NCBI GenBank assembly: GCA_039029275.1
Contig: JBCCGL010000002.1
Span: forward strand, 310,001 to 374,000
Source of the DNA: JBCCGL01 sp039029275
GTDB lineage: Bacteria; Pseudomonadota; Gammaproteobacteria; JBCCGL01
DNA length: 64,000 bases
Direction of reading: 5' to 3'
Position numbers and translations under genes: made by a program. This document shows, piece after piece, positions 18,218 through 28,200 of the stretch. Under the pieces are notes generated by a model. That model was not told where the DNA came from and made no database searches. It saw nothing but the letters and a program-made list of their open reading frames with translations. The number at the start of each line of letters is the position of its first letter. Position 1 is the stretch's first letter.

Positions 18218-18778
18218 TCAACTACAGCTCGAGTATCGCTGCCAAATGTCTTTTAACACGCTGGTGTATTGCGTGTCGTTTTCGGTACAGATATCTTCAA
18301 GCTCGGTTTGGGTAAACCACTTACCCTCATCGATCTCATATACATCTAAAGTAAACGGCCCGTCGTGCAGGCATTTATATACCTTACAGTGTTCCATTCC
18401 GTTTGATTCGGTAGGAGGAAGTCGAAACAGATAGCTCGGTTGCTTGTCAAGCGCGACACCAAGCTCTTCTCCGATCTCCCTTATTGCGCAGTTTTCGTAG
18501 TCTTCGCCACTGTCCACGTGACCCGCAGCACTTGTATCCCACAACCCGGGGTTATTGTCTTTGCGCATCGAGCGTTTTTGCAAAAACAGCTCGCCCTCAC
18601 GATTAAACACCAGAACATGCACCGCACGATGCATAAGTCCAAGGCGATGAATTTCGCCGCGGGTGTTAGTGCCGATGACGTTGTCGTTTGCATCAACGAC
18701 ATCAAGTATTTCCTGGCTCGAATCGGGAGGCATAATCGCGAAATCCGTAGCTGTGGGTAGTGAATTACAAGGAATCAA
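18218..18778 (-). CDS. NUDIX hydrolase, YfcD-like
   Basis: This protein of up to 186 residues contains a perfect NUDIX box: GHVDSGE, seven residues, then REIGEELGV. The region before it (DVVDANDNVIGTNTRGEIHRLGLMHRAVHV and PGLWDTSAAGHV) is like the YfcD/IPP-isomerase-related group. Such enzymes hydrolyse nucleoside diphosphates linked to another moiety, using Mg2+. The longest frame starts at 18778 and overlaps the LysR gene by 14 bases; an internal ATG at 18733 (MPPDSSQ) gives a more family-like N-terminus and no overlap. Neither has a strong ribosome site. Confidence 0.8.
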   Translation of the reverse strand: MIPCNSLPTATDFAIMPPDSSQEILDVVDANDNVIGTNTRGEIHRLGLMHRAVHVLVFNREGELFLQKRSMRKDNNPGLWDTSAAGHVDSGEDYENCAIREIGEELGVALDKQPSYLFRLPPTESNGMEHCKVYKCLHDGPFTLDVYEIDEGKWFTQTELEDICTENDTQYTSVLKDIWQRYSSCS

Positions 18779-19625
18779 TCAGATTATACAAAGCGCTAAC
18801 AACAGGTGTGGGGCGCGACTCGTTAAGACAGACAAAATACTCCGTCACCTTGAGCTGCGCTCCGCGAATAGTCAACGCGTGAATCCGTTTGTCCTGTCCG
18901 ACTTCGCTTTCGCCGACGACACCGATCCCCAGACCCGCTGCTACCGCCTCGCGAACGCCTTCTCGACTCCCGAGGATGAGTGACCTGGCAGGGGTGATCC
19001 CGCTTTGAGTCAACGCGTGCTCAATGATGCTACGCGTATGCGAGCCAGCCTCCCGAAGTATCAGAGTCTCAGTAGAAAATTCATCGATACGAACATTACG
19101 CCGCGTGGCAAAGCGGTGGCCGCTGTCCACAATGCAAACCAGTTTGTCTTGTTTCAGCGGTGCCTGAAAAAGCTTCTGGTTTTTTTCGACGTCTGGAAGG
19201 ACGGCAACATCGGCCTCCAGCGTTATCAGGTTTTCGTAAACGGTTTTCGCGTTGCCAAAACTGATGGAAACGTCAATGTTGGGGTGTTGATGCTGGAACT
19301 GGCTGAGTAGCGGCACAACCAGAAACGGGCTATCAGCGGCGACGCGAAGTTTTCCGCTGGCAAGGCCCGTGGCTGAGAGCAGGAGTTGCTCGGCCTCGGC
19401 TTCCATCCGAAACTGGCGCGAGGTGATGTCCCGCAACGCATGTCCGAGGCTGGTTAGCACAAGGTTTCTTCCGCGACGTTCGAATAGCTTGACCTCGTAA
19501 CGTTGTTCGAGTGACTTGATGTGATCCGAAACCGTGGGCTGGGTGATGTGCAAGCGCGCCGCCGCCTTGGTTACACTGCCTAATTGCGCGACGGTGTGGA
19601 ACGCTTTCAGTTGAACATGATTCAT
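18765..19625 (-). CDS. LysR family regulator of phosphonate catabolism (probable)
   Basis: This is a 286-residue LysR-type regulator. The N-terminal winged helix reads HVQLKAFHTVAQLGSVTKAAARLHITQPTVSDHIKSLE (shown here in two parts of the same motif: AFHTVAQLGSVTKAA and ITQPTVSDHI). A substrate-binding domain of about 200 residues follows. It is transcribed divergently from phnW across a 43-94-base gap that contains a near-perfect inverted repeat of LysR type (19635-19662). It probably activates phnW-phnA-phnY when 2-aminoethylphosphonate or a product is present. Arrangement and spacing are the typical LysR/target layout; the ligand is an inference. Confidence 0.88.
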   Translation of the reverse strand: MNHVQLKAFHTVAQLGSVTKAAARLHITQPTVSDHIKSLEQRYEVKLFERRGRNLVLTSLGHALRDITSRQFRMEAEAEQLLLSATGLASGKLRVAADSPFLVVPLLSQFQHQHPNIDVSISFGNAKTVYENLITLEADVAVLPDVEKNQKLFQAPLKQDKLVCIVDSGHRFATRRNVRIDEFSTETLILREAGSHTRSIIEHALTQSGITPARSLILGSREGVREAVAAGLGIGVVGESEVGQDKRIHALTIRGAQLKVTEYFVCLNESRPTPVVSALYNLIDSL

Positions 19626-19634
19626 ATAGGTTTG

Positions 19635-19662
19635 ATCAATATTAAGTATCGTTAATATCGAT
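19635..19662. promoter_or_regulatory. LysR-type inverted-repeat operator
   Basis: ATCAATATTAA (19635-19645) and TTAATATCGAT (19652-19662) form an inverted repeat with ten of eleven positions matching, separated by six bases. It lies between the divergent LysR gene and phnW, and its right arm ends three bases before a perfect TATAAT at 19665-19670. This is the expected place for an activator recognition site. Confidence 0.7.
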
Positions 19663-19664
19663 TT

Positions 19665-19670
19665 TATAAT
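19665..19670 (+). promoter_or_regulatory. -10 box of the phnWAY operon
   Basis: A perfect TATAAT hexamer. No good -35 box is at the usual distance, which suits an activator-dependent promoter. The hexamer overlaps the first ATG of the phnW frame (19669), so transcription would begin downstream of that codon and translation must start later. Confidence 0.55.
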
Positions 19671-19719
19671 GGTATCGATAAACGATAAAGTGCGCCTCAG
19701 TTCCTGTCCGAGCCGTCTC

Positions 19720-20826
19720 GTGAGCGCGTTACCCGAAAATCCGTATCTGCTTTTAACGCCTGGACCTCTGTCAACAAGCCAGACGGTTAAGTCGACGATG
19801 CTGCGTGACTGGTGTACGTGGGATGACGACTACAACAACATCGTCCAGTCTATTCGCGCTCGACTGCTCCAACTCGCGCACGATAACGGTTCGCTGACGT
19901 GTGCATTGATGCAAGGTAGTGGCACGTTTTGCGTCGAGTCGGTGATCGGTTCGTCGATACCCGCAAGCGGTCGCTTATTGGTCCTGGCTAACGGCGCTTA
20001 CGGCGCGCGCATCGGCAAGATTGCCGAATGCCTGCAAATCCCCGTGGTGGTGCGAGATTTTGGCGAAGTATCGCCGGTTGATGCGAACGAAGTCGCGCGT
20101 TGTCTTGAGGATCACCCCCAGACGAGCCATGTCGCCGTTGTTCACTGCGAAACGACAACGGGAATGTTGAACCCGATCAACGAGATAAGTGAAGTTGTTA
20201 AAGGTTCAAACAAGACCTTGATCGTCGACGCAATGAGCAGTTTTGGCGGAATCGAAATGGATCTCCCGAACCTTGGGGCAGATTTTGTTATCAGCAGCGC
20301 CAATAAATGCATTCAAGGTGTGCCCGGCTTTGGATTCATAATTGCGACCCGCGGTGCGATGCAAGAGTGCAACGGAAGAGCGCGCTCCTTGAGTCTTGAT
20401 CTCTACGATCAGTGGCATTCGATGGAGCAGGGAGGCGGAAAATGGCGATTTACATCACCAACGCATACGGTTCGGGCGTTCGAGAAGGCGCTTGACGAAC
20501 TGGATGAGGAGGGGGGTGTTTCCGCGCGTGCAGCGCGTTACGCCACCAATCAAGAGAATTTAGTGACTGGAATGCGGGAGCGTGGGTTCGAGCCCCTTTT
20601 AACAGATGAATTCCAGTCGCCCTTTATTACGAGTTTCCTTAGCCCGCAGCACCCGGATTATAATTTTGGCAAATTCTATGAACGCCTAAAGGCAAACGGC
20701 TTTGTTATATACCCGGGTAAGGTGACAGGCGCCGATACATTCAGGATCGGCAATATTGGAGAAGTGTACCCAGATGACATCGAGCAACTGCTGCAGGCAG
20801 TTTCTGCTTCGATGTACTGGGCTTAA
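19720..20826 (+). CDS. phnW: 2-aminoethylphosphonate:pyruvate aminotransferase
   Basis: This 368-residue fold-type I PLP enzyme converts 2-aminoethylphosphonate and pyruvate to phosphonoacetaldehyde and alanine. The N-terminal LLLTPGPLSTSQTVK and DWCTWDDDYN, and the PLP-lysine region ISSANKCIQGVPGFGF, are those of PhnW; GETYPDDI-like GEVYPDDI near the C-terminus also fits. The frame is open from ATG 19669, but that codon overlaps a TATAAT box and adds 17 residues foreign to the family; GTG 19720 gives the family-like N-terminus (SALPENPYLLLTPG). GTG 19690 is a second possibility. No strong ribosome site is seen at either. First gene of the phosphonate operon. Confidence 0.9.
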   Translation: MSALPENPYLLLTPGPLSTSQTVKSTMLRDWCTWDDDYNNIVQSIRARLLQLAHDNGSLTCALMQGSGTFCVESVIGSSIPASGRLLVLANGAYGARIGKIAECLQIPVVVRDFGEVSPVDANEVARCLEDHPQTSHVAVVHCETTTGMLNPINEISEVVKGSNKTLIVDAMSSFGGIEMDLPNLGADFVISSANKCIQGVPGFGFIIATRGAMQECNGRARSLSLDLYDQWHSMEQGGGKWRFTSPTHTVRAFEKALDELDEEGGVSARAARYATNQENLVTGMRERGFEPLLTDEFQSPFITSFLSPQHPDYNFGKFYERLKANGFVIYPGKVTGADTFRIGNIGEVYPDDIEQLLQAVSASMYWA

Positions 20827-20852
20827 ATAAACCTATCAGCGAGAATATTTCC

Positions 20853-22106
20853 GTGAGCGAAACCCGCAGCAATGTTGAAGTAAATGGTCGCAGCTATCGT
20901 TGGCCCAGTCGGCCAGTAGTCGCCGTATGTGTTGATGGATCGGAGCCCGATTACATCATTGAGGCGATCAAGGCAGGCGTCATGCCATGGGCCGAAAAGA
21001 TCATTAACGGTCAAGGCATCGACCTTCGTTGTGAGTGTGTCATTCCAAGTTTTACCAACCCGAATAATCTTTCGATTGTGACTGGCGCACCACCTGCTGT
21101 TCACGGGATTTGCGGTAACTTTTACTACGATCCCGAAACCGACAGCGAAGTCATGATGAATGAGCCGCACCTGTTGCGCGCACCGACTATCTTCAAAGCG
21201 TTTCAGGAGCACGGCGCTAAGATCGCGATTGTTACGGCAAAAGATAAACTGCGTCGCCTGCTGGGCAACGGCCTTGAATACGGCGCCCACGGTGCGATCT
21301 GTTTTTCGTCTGAAAAATCTGACCAGGTCACGCTCGAGGAGAACGGTATCGAGAATATCGTGGATCGCATCGGCATGCCGGTGCCCAGCGTTTACAGCGG
21401 TGATTTGTCGGAATTTATTTTTGCGGCGGGCGTCGATATTTTGAAAAATGAACGACCCGACATCATGTACCTGTCGACGACTGACTATATACAGCACAAG
21501 TTCGCACCTGGAAGCGATGGCGCTAACGCGTTTTACGCGATGATGGATAAGTACTGGGCGCAGCTCGACGAGCTCGGCGCGGTGGTCGCGCTCACTGCCG
21601 ACCATGGAATGAACGCCAAACATGATCCGGTCTCGGGTGAGCCCGATGTGCTCTACTTGCAGGATGTGCTTGATGACATGGTTGGCGAAGACGAGGCACG
21701 CGTTATTCTGCCGATCACAGATCCGTATGTGGTCCACCACGGCGCACTGGGGTCCTTTGCGACTGTTTATCTCCCGCCGAGCGCAAATGTCGAGGACGTG
21801 AAGAACGCACTGATGAACATCGACGGCGTTGAAGCGGTCCTGAGTAATGAACATGGCTGCCGTGAATACGAGCTGGCGAACGATCGGATGGGTGATTTAA
21901 TAGTCGTCAGCGAAAAACAAAAAGTCCTCGGAACCACTGCGGCGAGACACGACCTTTCCGGTCTTGAGGTGCCGCTGCGTTCTCACGGTGGCGTATCTGA
22001 GCAGGTCGTTCCAATGGTGATCAGTCAGCCTTTGGTTGGCCTCGATGATTCGCGTAGACTGCGCAATTTTGATGTTTACGACATAGTACTGAATCACGTC
22101 GCGTGA
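20853..22106 (+). CDS. phnA: Phosphonoacetate hydrolase
   Basis: This is a 417-residue alkaline-phosphatase-superfamily enzyme that splits phosphonoacetate to acetate and phosphate. Two-zinc-site features are visible: Asp28 in CVDGSEPDY, the nucleophilic threonine Thr68 in SFTNPNN, the STTDYIQHK and TADHGM metal segments, and the final histidine in RSHGGVSEQ. The start is GTG 20853, 26 bases after phnW. It uses the product of the dehydrogenase encoded next. The gene set makes phosphate from a common marine phosphonate without C-P lyase. Confidence 0.93.
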   Translation: MSETRSNVEVNGRSYRWPSRPVVAVCVDGSEPDYIIEAIKAGVMPWAEKIINGQGIDLRCECVIPSFTNPNNLSIVTGAPPAVHGICGNFYYDPETDSEVMMNEPHLLRAPTIFKAFQEHGAKIAIVTAKDKLRRLLGNGLEYGAHGAICFSSEKSDQVTLEENGIENIVDRIGMPVPSVYSGDLSEFIFAAGVDILKNERPDIMYLSTTDYIQHKFAPGSDGANAFYAMMDKYWAQLDELGAVVALTADHGMNAKHDPVSGEPDVLYLQDVLDDMVGEDEARVILPITDPYVVHHGALGSFATVYLPPSANVEDVKNALMNIDGVEAVLSNEHGCREYELANDRMGDLIVVSEKQKVLGTTAARHDLSGLEVPLRSHGGVSEQVVPMVISQPLVGLDDSRRLRNFDVYDIVLNHVA

Positions 22107-22133
22107 TTCTCTGAACGAACAAGGTTAAAGCGT

Positions 22134-23588
22134 ATGAGTGCAGCAGGTGAAACATTGAACACGGTTTGCCACGAAAAAATGCGAATTGCTGGAGAGCTTG
22201 TCGACGGCGACACAGGCAAACGAATTGAAGTTTTTAACCCGTACGACAATTCACTCGTTGGCACTGTGCCACGCGCCTCGTGCGAGCAGGTCGCTAACGC
22301 ATTTGATATCGCGGCGAGCTATCAGCCAAAACTTACACGCTATGAGCGCCAGCAGATTCTTACGCGCACCGCGCACGCACTTGTCGATCGAAAAGAGGAA
22401 ATTTCCGACTTGATTACGGCCGAGTGCGGTCTGTCGAAAAAAGATTCGCTTTATGAGGTCGGCCGCGCATTTGATGTTTTCAGTCTGGCAGGGCAGCTCT
22501 GCATTCTGGACGACGGCGAAGTGTTTTCTTGTGATCTCACACCACATGGGAAACAACGCAAGATTTTTACCCAGCGCGAGCCGCTCACGGCGATTTCTGC
22601 GATCACGCCATTTAATCATCCGCTCAATATGATCTCGCACAAAATCGCTCCGTCGATCGCAACCAATAACTGCATGGTAGGCAAACCGACTGAACTCACA
22701 CCTTTGACCGCGCTGCTGTTAGCCGATGTGCTTTACGAGTGCGGCTTGCCGCCTGAAATGTTGTCAATCGTCACGGGGTTGCCGGAAGACATTGGTGACG
22801 AAATGATTACCAACACGAACATTGAACTGGTCACGTTCACCGGCGGTGTACCGGTCGGGAAGTACATTGCAAACACGGCGGGCTACCGGCGCACAGTTCT
22901 GGAACTTGGCGGCAACGCGCCGCTGATCGTGATGGAGGATGCAGATCTCGACAAAGCCGCGGAACTCGCCGTTGCGGGTGGTACCAAGAATTCAGGTCAA
23001 CGTTGTACTGCGGTCAAACGCGTGTTGTGTGTCGATTCGATTGGCGACGATTTTGCAGCACTTGTGGCTGAAAAAGCGGCGAAGCTTAAGTACGGAAACC
23101 CGATGGACCCACAGACTGACGTCGGCACAGTTATCACTGAACAGGCCGCGATGCTATTTGAATCCCGCGTGAACGATGCCATCGAAAAGGGTGCAAACCT
23201 GCTCTACGGAAACGATCGACAGGGGGCTGTTTATTCTCCTACTGTGTTGGATAGCGTTCCGGCAGATTGTGAATTGGTTGTTGAGGAAACCTTCGGGCCG
23301 CCGATTCCAATTATCCGCGTCGACGACATCGATGATGCTATTCGCGTCGCCAACTCGACTGCCTTTGGTCTGTCCTCCGGCGTGTGCACAAACCGCCTTG
23401 ACTACATAACGCGTTTTATCAATGAACTCCGCACAGGCACGGTCAATGTGTGGGAAGTGCCAGGATATCGGATCGAAATGTCGCCGTTTGGCGGGGTGAA
23501 AGATTCAGGCCTCGGTTACAAAGAAGGTGTGATCGAGGCGATGAAAAGCTACACCACGGTTAAGACGTTCTCGCTACCCTGGCAGTAA
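22134..23588 (+). CDS. phnY: Phosphonoacetaldehyde dehydrogenase
   Basis: This 484-residue NAD-dependent aldehyde dehydrogenase has the catalytic glutamate in LELGGNAPL and the catalytic cysteine in NSGQRCTAVKR; the C-terminal SPFGGVKDSGLG is also typical. In the phnW-phnY-phnA pathway it oxidises phosphonoacetaldehyde to phosphonoacetate. It lies 27 bases after phnA in the same direction. The order W-A-Y and the LysR partner make the assignment firm although the enzyme family itself is broad. Confidence 0.92.
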   Translation: MSAAGETLNTVCHEKMRIAGELVDGDTGKRIEVFNPYDNSLVGTVPRASCEQVANAFDIAASYQPKLTRYERQQILTRTAHALVDRKEEISDLITAECGLSKKDSLYEVGRAFDVFSLAGQLCILDDGEVFSCDLTPHGKQRKIFTQREPLTAISAITPFNHPLNMISHKIAPSIATNNCMVGKPTELTPLTALLLADVLYECGLPPEMLSIVTGLPEDIGDEMITNTNIELVTFTGGVPVGKYIANTAGYRRTVLELGGNAPLIVMEDADLDKAAELAVAGGTKNSGQRCTAVKRVLCVDSIGDDFAALVAEKAAKLKYGNPMDPQTDVGTVITEQAAMLFESRVNDAIEKGANLLYGNDRQGAVYSPTVLDSVPADCELVVEETFGPPIPIIRVDDIDDAIRVANSTAFGLSSGVCTNRLDYITRFINELRTGTVNVWEVPGYRIEMSPFGGVKDSGLGYKEGVIEAMKSYTTVKTFSLPWQ

Positions 23589-23622
23589 CAACCCCGTATA
23601 GTTCAAGAAACGTGGGCGCAAG

Positions 23623-24978
23623 ATGACGGATCTCACCGATCGGTCTGCAAGTGAGATTGTCGATCTGGTGCACAAGCGCCAAGTCTCAGCGGAAGAGGTG
23701 CTGAGAGCGCACGTCGCAAAATTCGAGAGTTCGAACCCAAAAATCAACGCAATCGTATCGACGTGCTTTGATCGCGCGTTGGTCGAAGCACGATCGCTCG
23801 ACAGCCTTGCTAGTGATGCCCTAAAGCAAAAACCGTTGGCCGGTCTGCCATACGCGGTAAAAGACACTATAGACGCGGAGGGTTTACCGACAACATACGG
23901 ATCACGCCTTTTTACGGACAATTATCCGGCCAACGACGCGGTACACGTTGCGCGCGCGCGCCAAGCAGGTGCGATTGTGATTGGTAAATCAAATACCCCC
24001 GCGTTTGCCAGCGGGGCGCAAACGAACAATGACCTGTTCGGGCTGACGCGAAACCCACTCGACACCCGGCTGACAGTGACGGGCAGTTCCGGTGGAGCCG
24101 CAGCAGCACTGGCGGCTCGTATGGTGCCAATGGCAGACGGCAGCGACTTGGGCGGCTCGCTGCGCACGCCGGCGTCTGTGTGTGGCGTTGTCGGTTTTCG
24201 ACCGACTGCGGGCGTGGTTCCTCGCGCTAATAATCCGATCCCATACGATGCATTGCATGTGTATGGACCCATGGCGCGAAGTGTCGAAGATATCGCGCTG
24301 TTCATGTCAGTATTCTCCGGGCCGGATGACGCATGCCCGTTGTCGATAATCGCAAAAAAACTGGACCTGAAAGCTTTATCCAACGGAAATGTTGGCAGTG
24401 CGAGAATAGCGTGGAGTTCACGTCCGTGTGGCGCTAACGTTCATCCGGAGGTGGAACATACGGTGAATTTGTGTCGGCGCGACTTTGAATCACTTGGTTA
24501 CATTGTTGAGGACGCGTGTCCCGATATTCACCAAAATCACGAGGCGCACCAGGTGCTGGTAGCGCTGAACGCTGTTTCTGAGCTGGGTCAATATTTCGAT
24601 GACGATCGTTTTGTTCCGAACCAGCGCTTGCGCAGATTTATTGAACGCGGTCAAAGATTGACTGGAGATGAGGTAGGGCGAGCACGCCGGATTCAGGCTG
24701 ACTGCTGGCGCACAATGGAGAAATTCTTCAACCGATTTGATTTTTTGGTTTGGCCGTCAATTTCTGGACTGCCATATGACGCAATTTTGACAGAAAGTGA
24801 AGTGGATGAAGACTGGAAGCCTGTTGAGCTAACACCGTCGCTGAACTTACCCGCTATTTCACTGCCGTGCGGAACCTCGACATCCGGGACGCCCGTTGGC
24901 TTACAGATTATTGGGAGCCCGGGAAGTGACGCGGAGCTTCTCAATATATCTAATAATATTCATATAGTTATATCCTAA
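23623..24978 (+). CDS. Amidase signature family enzyme
   Basis: This 451-residue amidase has the Ser-cisSer-Lys triad: Lys80 in YAVKDTID, the pair Ser155/Ser156 in TGSSGGAA and Ser179 in SDLGGSLRTP. The family hydrolyses amides, including aryl amides, urea derivatives and Gln-tRNA intermediates; the substrate is not visible. It follows phnY by 34 bases and may be cotranscribed, perhaps releasing 2-aminoethylphosphonate from an N-acyl form (speculation). The last dozen residues (LNISNNIHIVIS) are unlike the usual amidase tail and AT-rich in DNA, so the 3' end may have been altered. Confidence 0.85.
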   Translation: MTDLTDRSASEIVDLVHKRQVSAEEVLRAHVAKFESSNPKINAIVSTCFDRALVEARSLDSLASDALKQKPLAGLPYAVKDTIDAEGLPTTYGSRLFTDNYPANDAVHVARARQAGAIVIGKSNTPAFASGAQTNNDLFGLTRNPLDTRLTVTGSSGGAAAALAARMVPMADGSDLGGSLRTPASVCGVVGFRPTAGVVPRANNPIPYDALHVYGPMARSVEDIALFMSVFSGPDDACPLSIIAKKLDLKALSNGNVGSARIAWSSRPCGANVHPEVEHTVNLCRRDFESLGYIVEDACPDIHQNHEAHQVLVALNAVSELGQYFDDDRFVPNQRLRRFIERGQRLTGDEVGRARRIQADCWRTMEKFFNRFDFLVWPSISGLPYDAILTESEVDEDWKPVELTPSLNLPAISLPCGTSTSGTPVGLQIIGSPGSDAELLNISNNIHIVIS

Positions 24979-25169
24979 ATATAAAAATCACCCCAAGTGT
25001 TTTAAACTGCCAGACAGGGTCAGCGATATTGTCATAGCACGCAAATTCCAACCAAAATTGCTAATTTCACTTGACACGACACGCATCAAAACAGGCTTAA
25101 TTTCACCTGTTAAGTGCTTTGTTTTTTAACTCAAAATATTGCAAAAAGAGAGGCTCGTAACAAAACAAA

Positions 25170-25185
25170 TGCCAATGCATTGGCA
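25170..25185. promoter_or_regulatory. Perfect 16-bp palindrome upstream of the giant gene
   Basis: TGCCAATGCATTGGCA is an exact palindrome, 33 bases before the ATG at 25219. A second partial copy of its arm, ATTGGCG, follows at 25188-25194. This looks like a dimeric repressor or activator site. The regulator is unknown; no regulator gene is adjacent. Confidence 0.5.
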
Positions 25186-25218
25186 AAATTGGCGTCAAAA
25201 TATTGATGCGACCTTGCC

Positions 25219-28200
25219 ATGTTTTTTCAGAGCCAATTTGGTTGCCGACACTTAGTCGTACCAATTTTCGCGATCACCTCGTTCTTTATTAGCTCAAGTG
25301 CGCTCGCTCAATTTAACTTTGCGCAGTACAACGGAACGTTTTCCGTTCTGCCCGATTTTTCTTCCCTGACACCTGCAAGAACCGGTACGGCGACCGTTAT
25401 TTCGACAGCCGCATCAAATAACACTGATAATTTTGCGCTGGTTTTTACGCGATCGATAAATGTAACTGAAGCCGGGACCTATACGTTTCGCACGACGTCG
25501 GACGACGGATCAAAGCTCTACATTGACGGCACCGTGGTTGTGGACAATGACGGCCTTCACGGCCCCACCACAGTCACGAATTCAACCTTTCTCGACGCGG
25601 GCTCGCACGAATTTCGTATTGAGTTTTTCGAGCGAGGTGGTGGAGAAGTTTTGACGGCGGAGTATAGCGCCAACGGCACCCGGTTTGATCCCTTACCCGC
25701 CACCGGTGACATTGTTAACCAAAGCGCTTCCAACGAGTTGTCGGCAACGCAGGGTCAGTGGGGGCCAGTCATCGCATGGCCGCATGTCGCCGCGAGTGCT
25801 GCAACCTTGCCCGATGGGCAAGTCATCACCTGGGCTTCGCGCGAGCTTCGCAGTTTTCCTCACAACAACAACGACAAACATACGCATTTCACCCTCTGGG
25901 ACCCAAGTACAAACACCTTTGATAGCAATGTCCATGGCGGTCACGACATGTTCTGCGCGCATGTCACGATGATGGAAGACGGCACATTGATGGCTAACGG
26001 CGGTAATGGCGGTGGGCAAAGTCCTGAGACGAGCTTGTTTGATTACCAGTCAAATCAATGGAATCAAATCGAGGATATGAATCGAGGTCGCTGGTACAAC
26101 AGTTCGCTTGCTATGCCAGGTAACGAAGTGTTTACGATGATTGGAAGCGGGGGCGGAGTTTATCCCGAAATCTGGGACGACTCCTCGGGTTGGCAGGAAA
26201 AAGGGGGGATAAATTTTTCAGGCCCCATCCTCAATTATTCAAATCACTACGAGCGCAATTGGTGGCCGCTGATTCATCTGGCACCCAACGGGAAAATTTT
26301 TCACTCCGGGCCAACACCCAAAATGCACTGGATTGATCCTGCCGGTGCTGGCTCAATCGAGGAAACCGGAGATGAGTTCAGCGGTTGGTATCCGAAACAC
26401 GGCACTACGGTGATGTATGACGAGGGCAAGATAATCACCGCCGGCGGTGCGATGGCAGGCGGGAATACGGCCAGTACCAACCGGGTGATGTTAATCGATC
26501 TCAATGGCCCAGCCCCGGTTATCCGCGAATCAACGCCGATGGCCAATGCGCGAAAATTTCAAAACGGCGTGATGCTGCCTAACGGACACGTGCTGGTTTT
26601 GGGAGGCAATACATCAGGGATCAAGTTCAACGATTCCGGAACGATCTACGCAGCCGAGATTTGGGATCCAGAAACTGAGCTGTGGACGGTAGGCGCTGAG
26701 AGTGCGGTTCCGCGAAATTATCACTCCATTGGACTATTACTACCCGACGGCCGCGTGCTGTCGGCTGGCGGTGGTTTGTGTAACTGCGCGGCAGACCATC
26801 AAGACGGGCAGGTTTATTCGCCGCCTTATTTATTCAACGCGGATGGCTCGCTCGCAACCCGACCAGAAATTACAGGTGCACCTCAACGCATTGGCACGGG
26901 TACGTCATTTAACGTAACAGCGACGCCGGGTTTACAGCATTTCAGCTTAATCAAACTGTCGGCAACAACCCATGGGCTGAACACTGACCTGCGATACTTG
27001 AGCGTCGACTTCACTGAAACCGGGCCGGGCAACTACTGGTTGGACGCACACGAGAACATTAACGTTTTGACCCCGGGGTACTGGATGCTGTTTGGATTAA
27101 ACGAACAGGGAACACCCTCGGTTTCACGCGTCATTCAAGTCAGTTCAGAACTGTCCGACGTCGATCCAATCGGTATCAACCTCGCCACGAACAAAAATGT
27201 AGCCACGTCGTCTGATCTTTCCAGTCAGACCGTTGGGGCATTCGCCGTTGACGCAAATACCGGCACGCAATGGTCCAGCCAAAACTCGGATAACGAGTGG
27301 ATCCAGGTGGACTTGGAGACGGTTTACAGTATCGAGCAGGTCAGGTTGAACTGGGATGCTTACGCAACGGACTATCGGATTGAGGTTTCTGAAGACGCGG
27401 TCAATTGGACGACTGTTGACAGTGTCAGCAATGGAAATGGGGAAATTGACAATCTCGACAATCTATCGGGCGTCGGGCGCTACGTGCGGATGTTTGGTAC
27501 ACAGCGCGGAACAAATGCCGGTTTTTCGATGTATGAGTTTGAAATTTACGGCAGCCTGTACGACTTCTCGGTCGAGAGCGAATCGACAGATCCGGTTCAA
27601 AGCGGCAACACGACGACGTTCACTGCCAACACGTCGGGCGGCTTAGGCAACATCACCTACGTGTGGAATTTCGGTGATGGTTCCGCAGAAGTGACCGTCA
27701 TCAACAATTCGAGCGTTTCGCATACATTCACTGCGCCCGGGCGGTACGTAGTGACTGTGATTGTCACCGATGCTGCGGGCAACCAGATTCAAACCACGTT
27801 TTATCAGGTTATTCATGCACCTCTCGACAACGGTGGACGCGATGTCTCATCCACTGTGATCGAATCCCAAGGGCGCGTTTGGAACGTGAACCCGGATAAT
27901 CAATCTGTCAGCGTGTTCGATAATGTCACGTACGCCAAATTGCGGGAGGTCGACCTCAGCGGGACGCCGAGAACACTGACACGCGCGAATAACGGCGACA
28001 TTTGGGTTGCGCAACAAAATCCTGCACGAGTTGCAGTTATTGATGGCGCGGACTATTCGGTCAGCTACGTCGAGCTACCGCGTAACAGCAAGCCGTTCGG
28101 TATTATTTTTGACGCCGAGCGTAATCGCGCGCTAGTGACAACGGAAGCAACAGGCGAAGTGCATGCTATCGACGGTTCGTCAGAGCTAGTGACGCAAACT

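Noticed and set aside
20823..21854. A 343-codon open frame on the minus strand opposite phnA
   Set aside because: Antisense to a well-conserved enzyme in a GC-balanced region; the translation is rich in His, Arg and Val and shows no family features.
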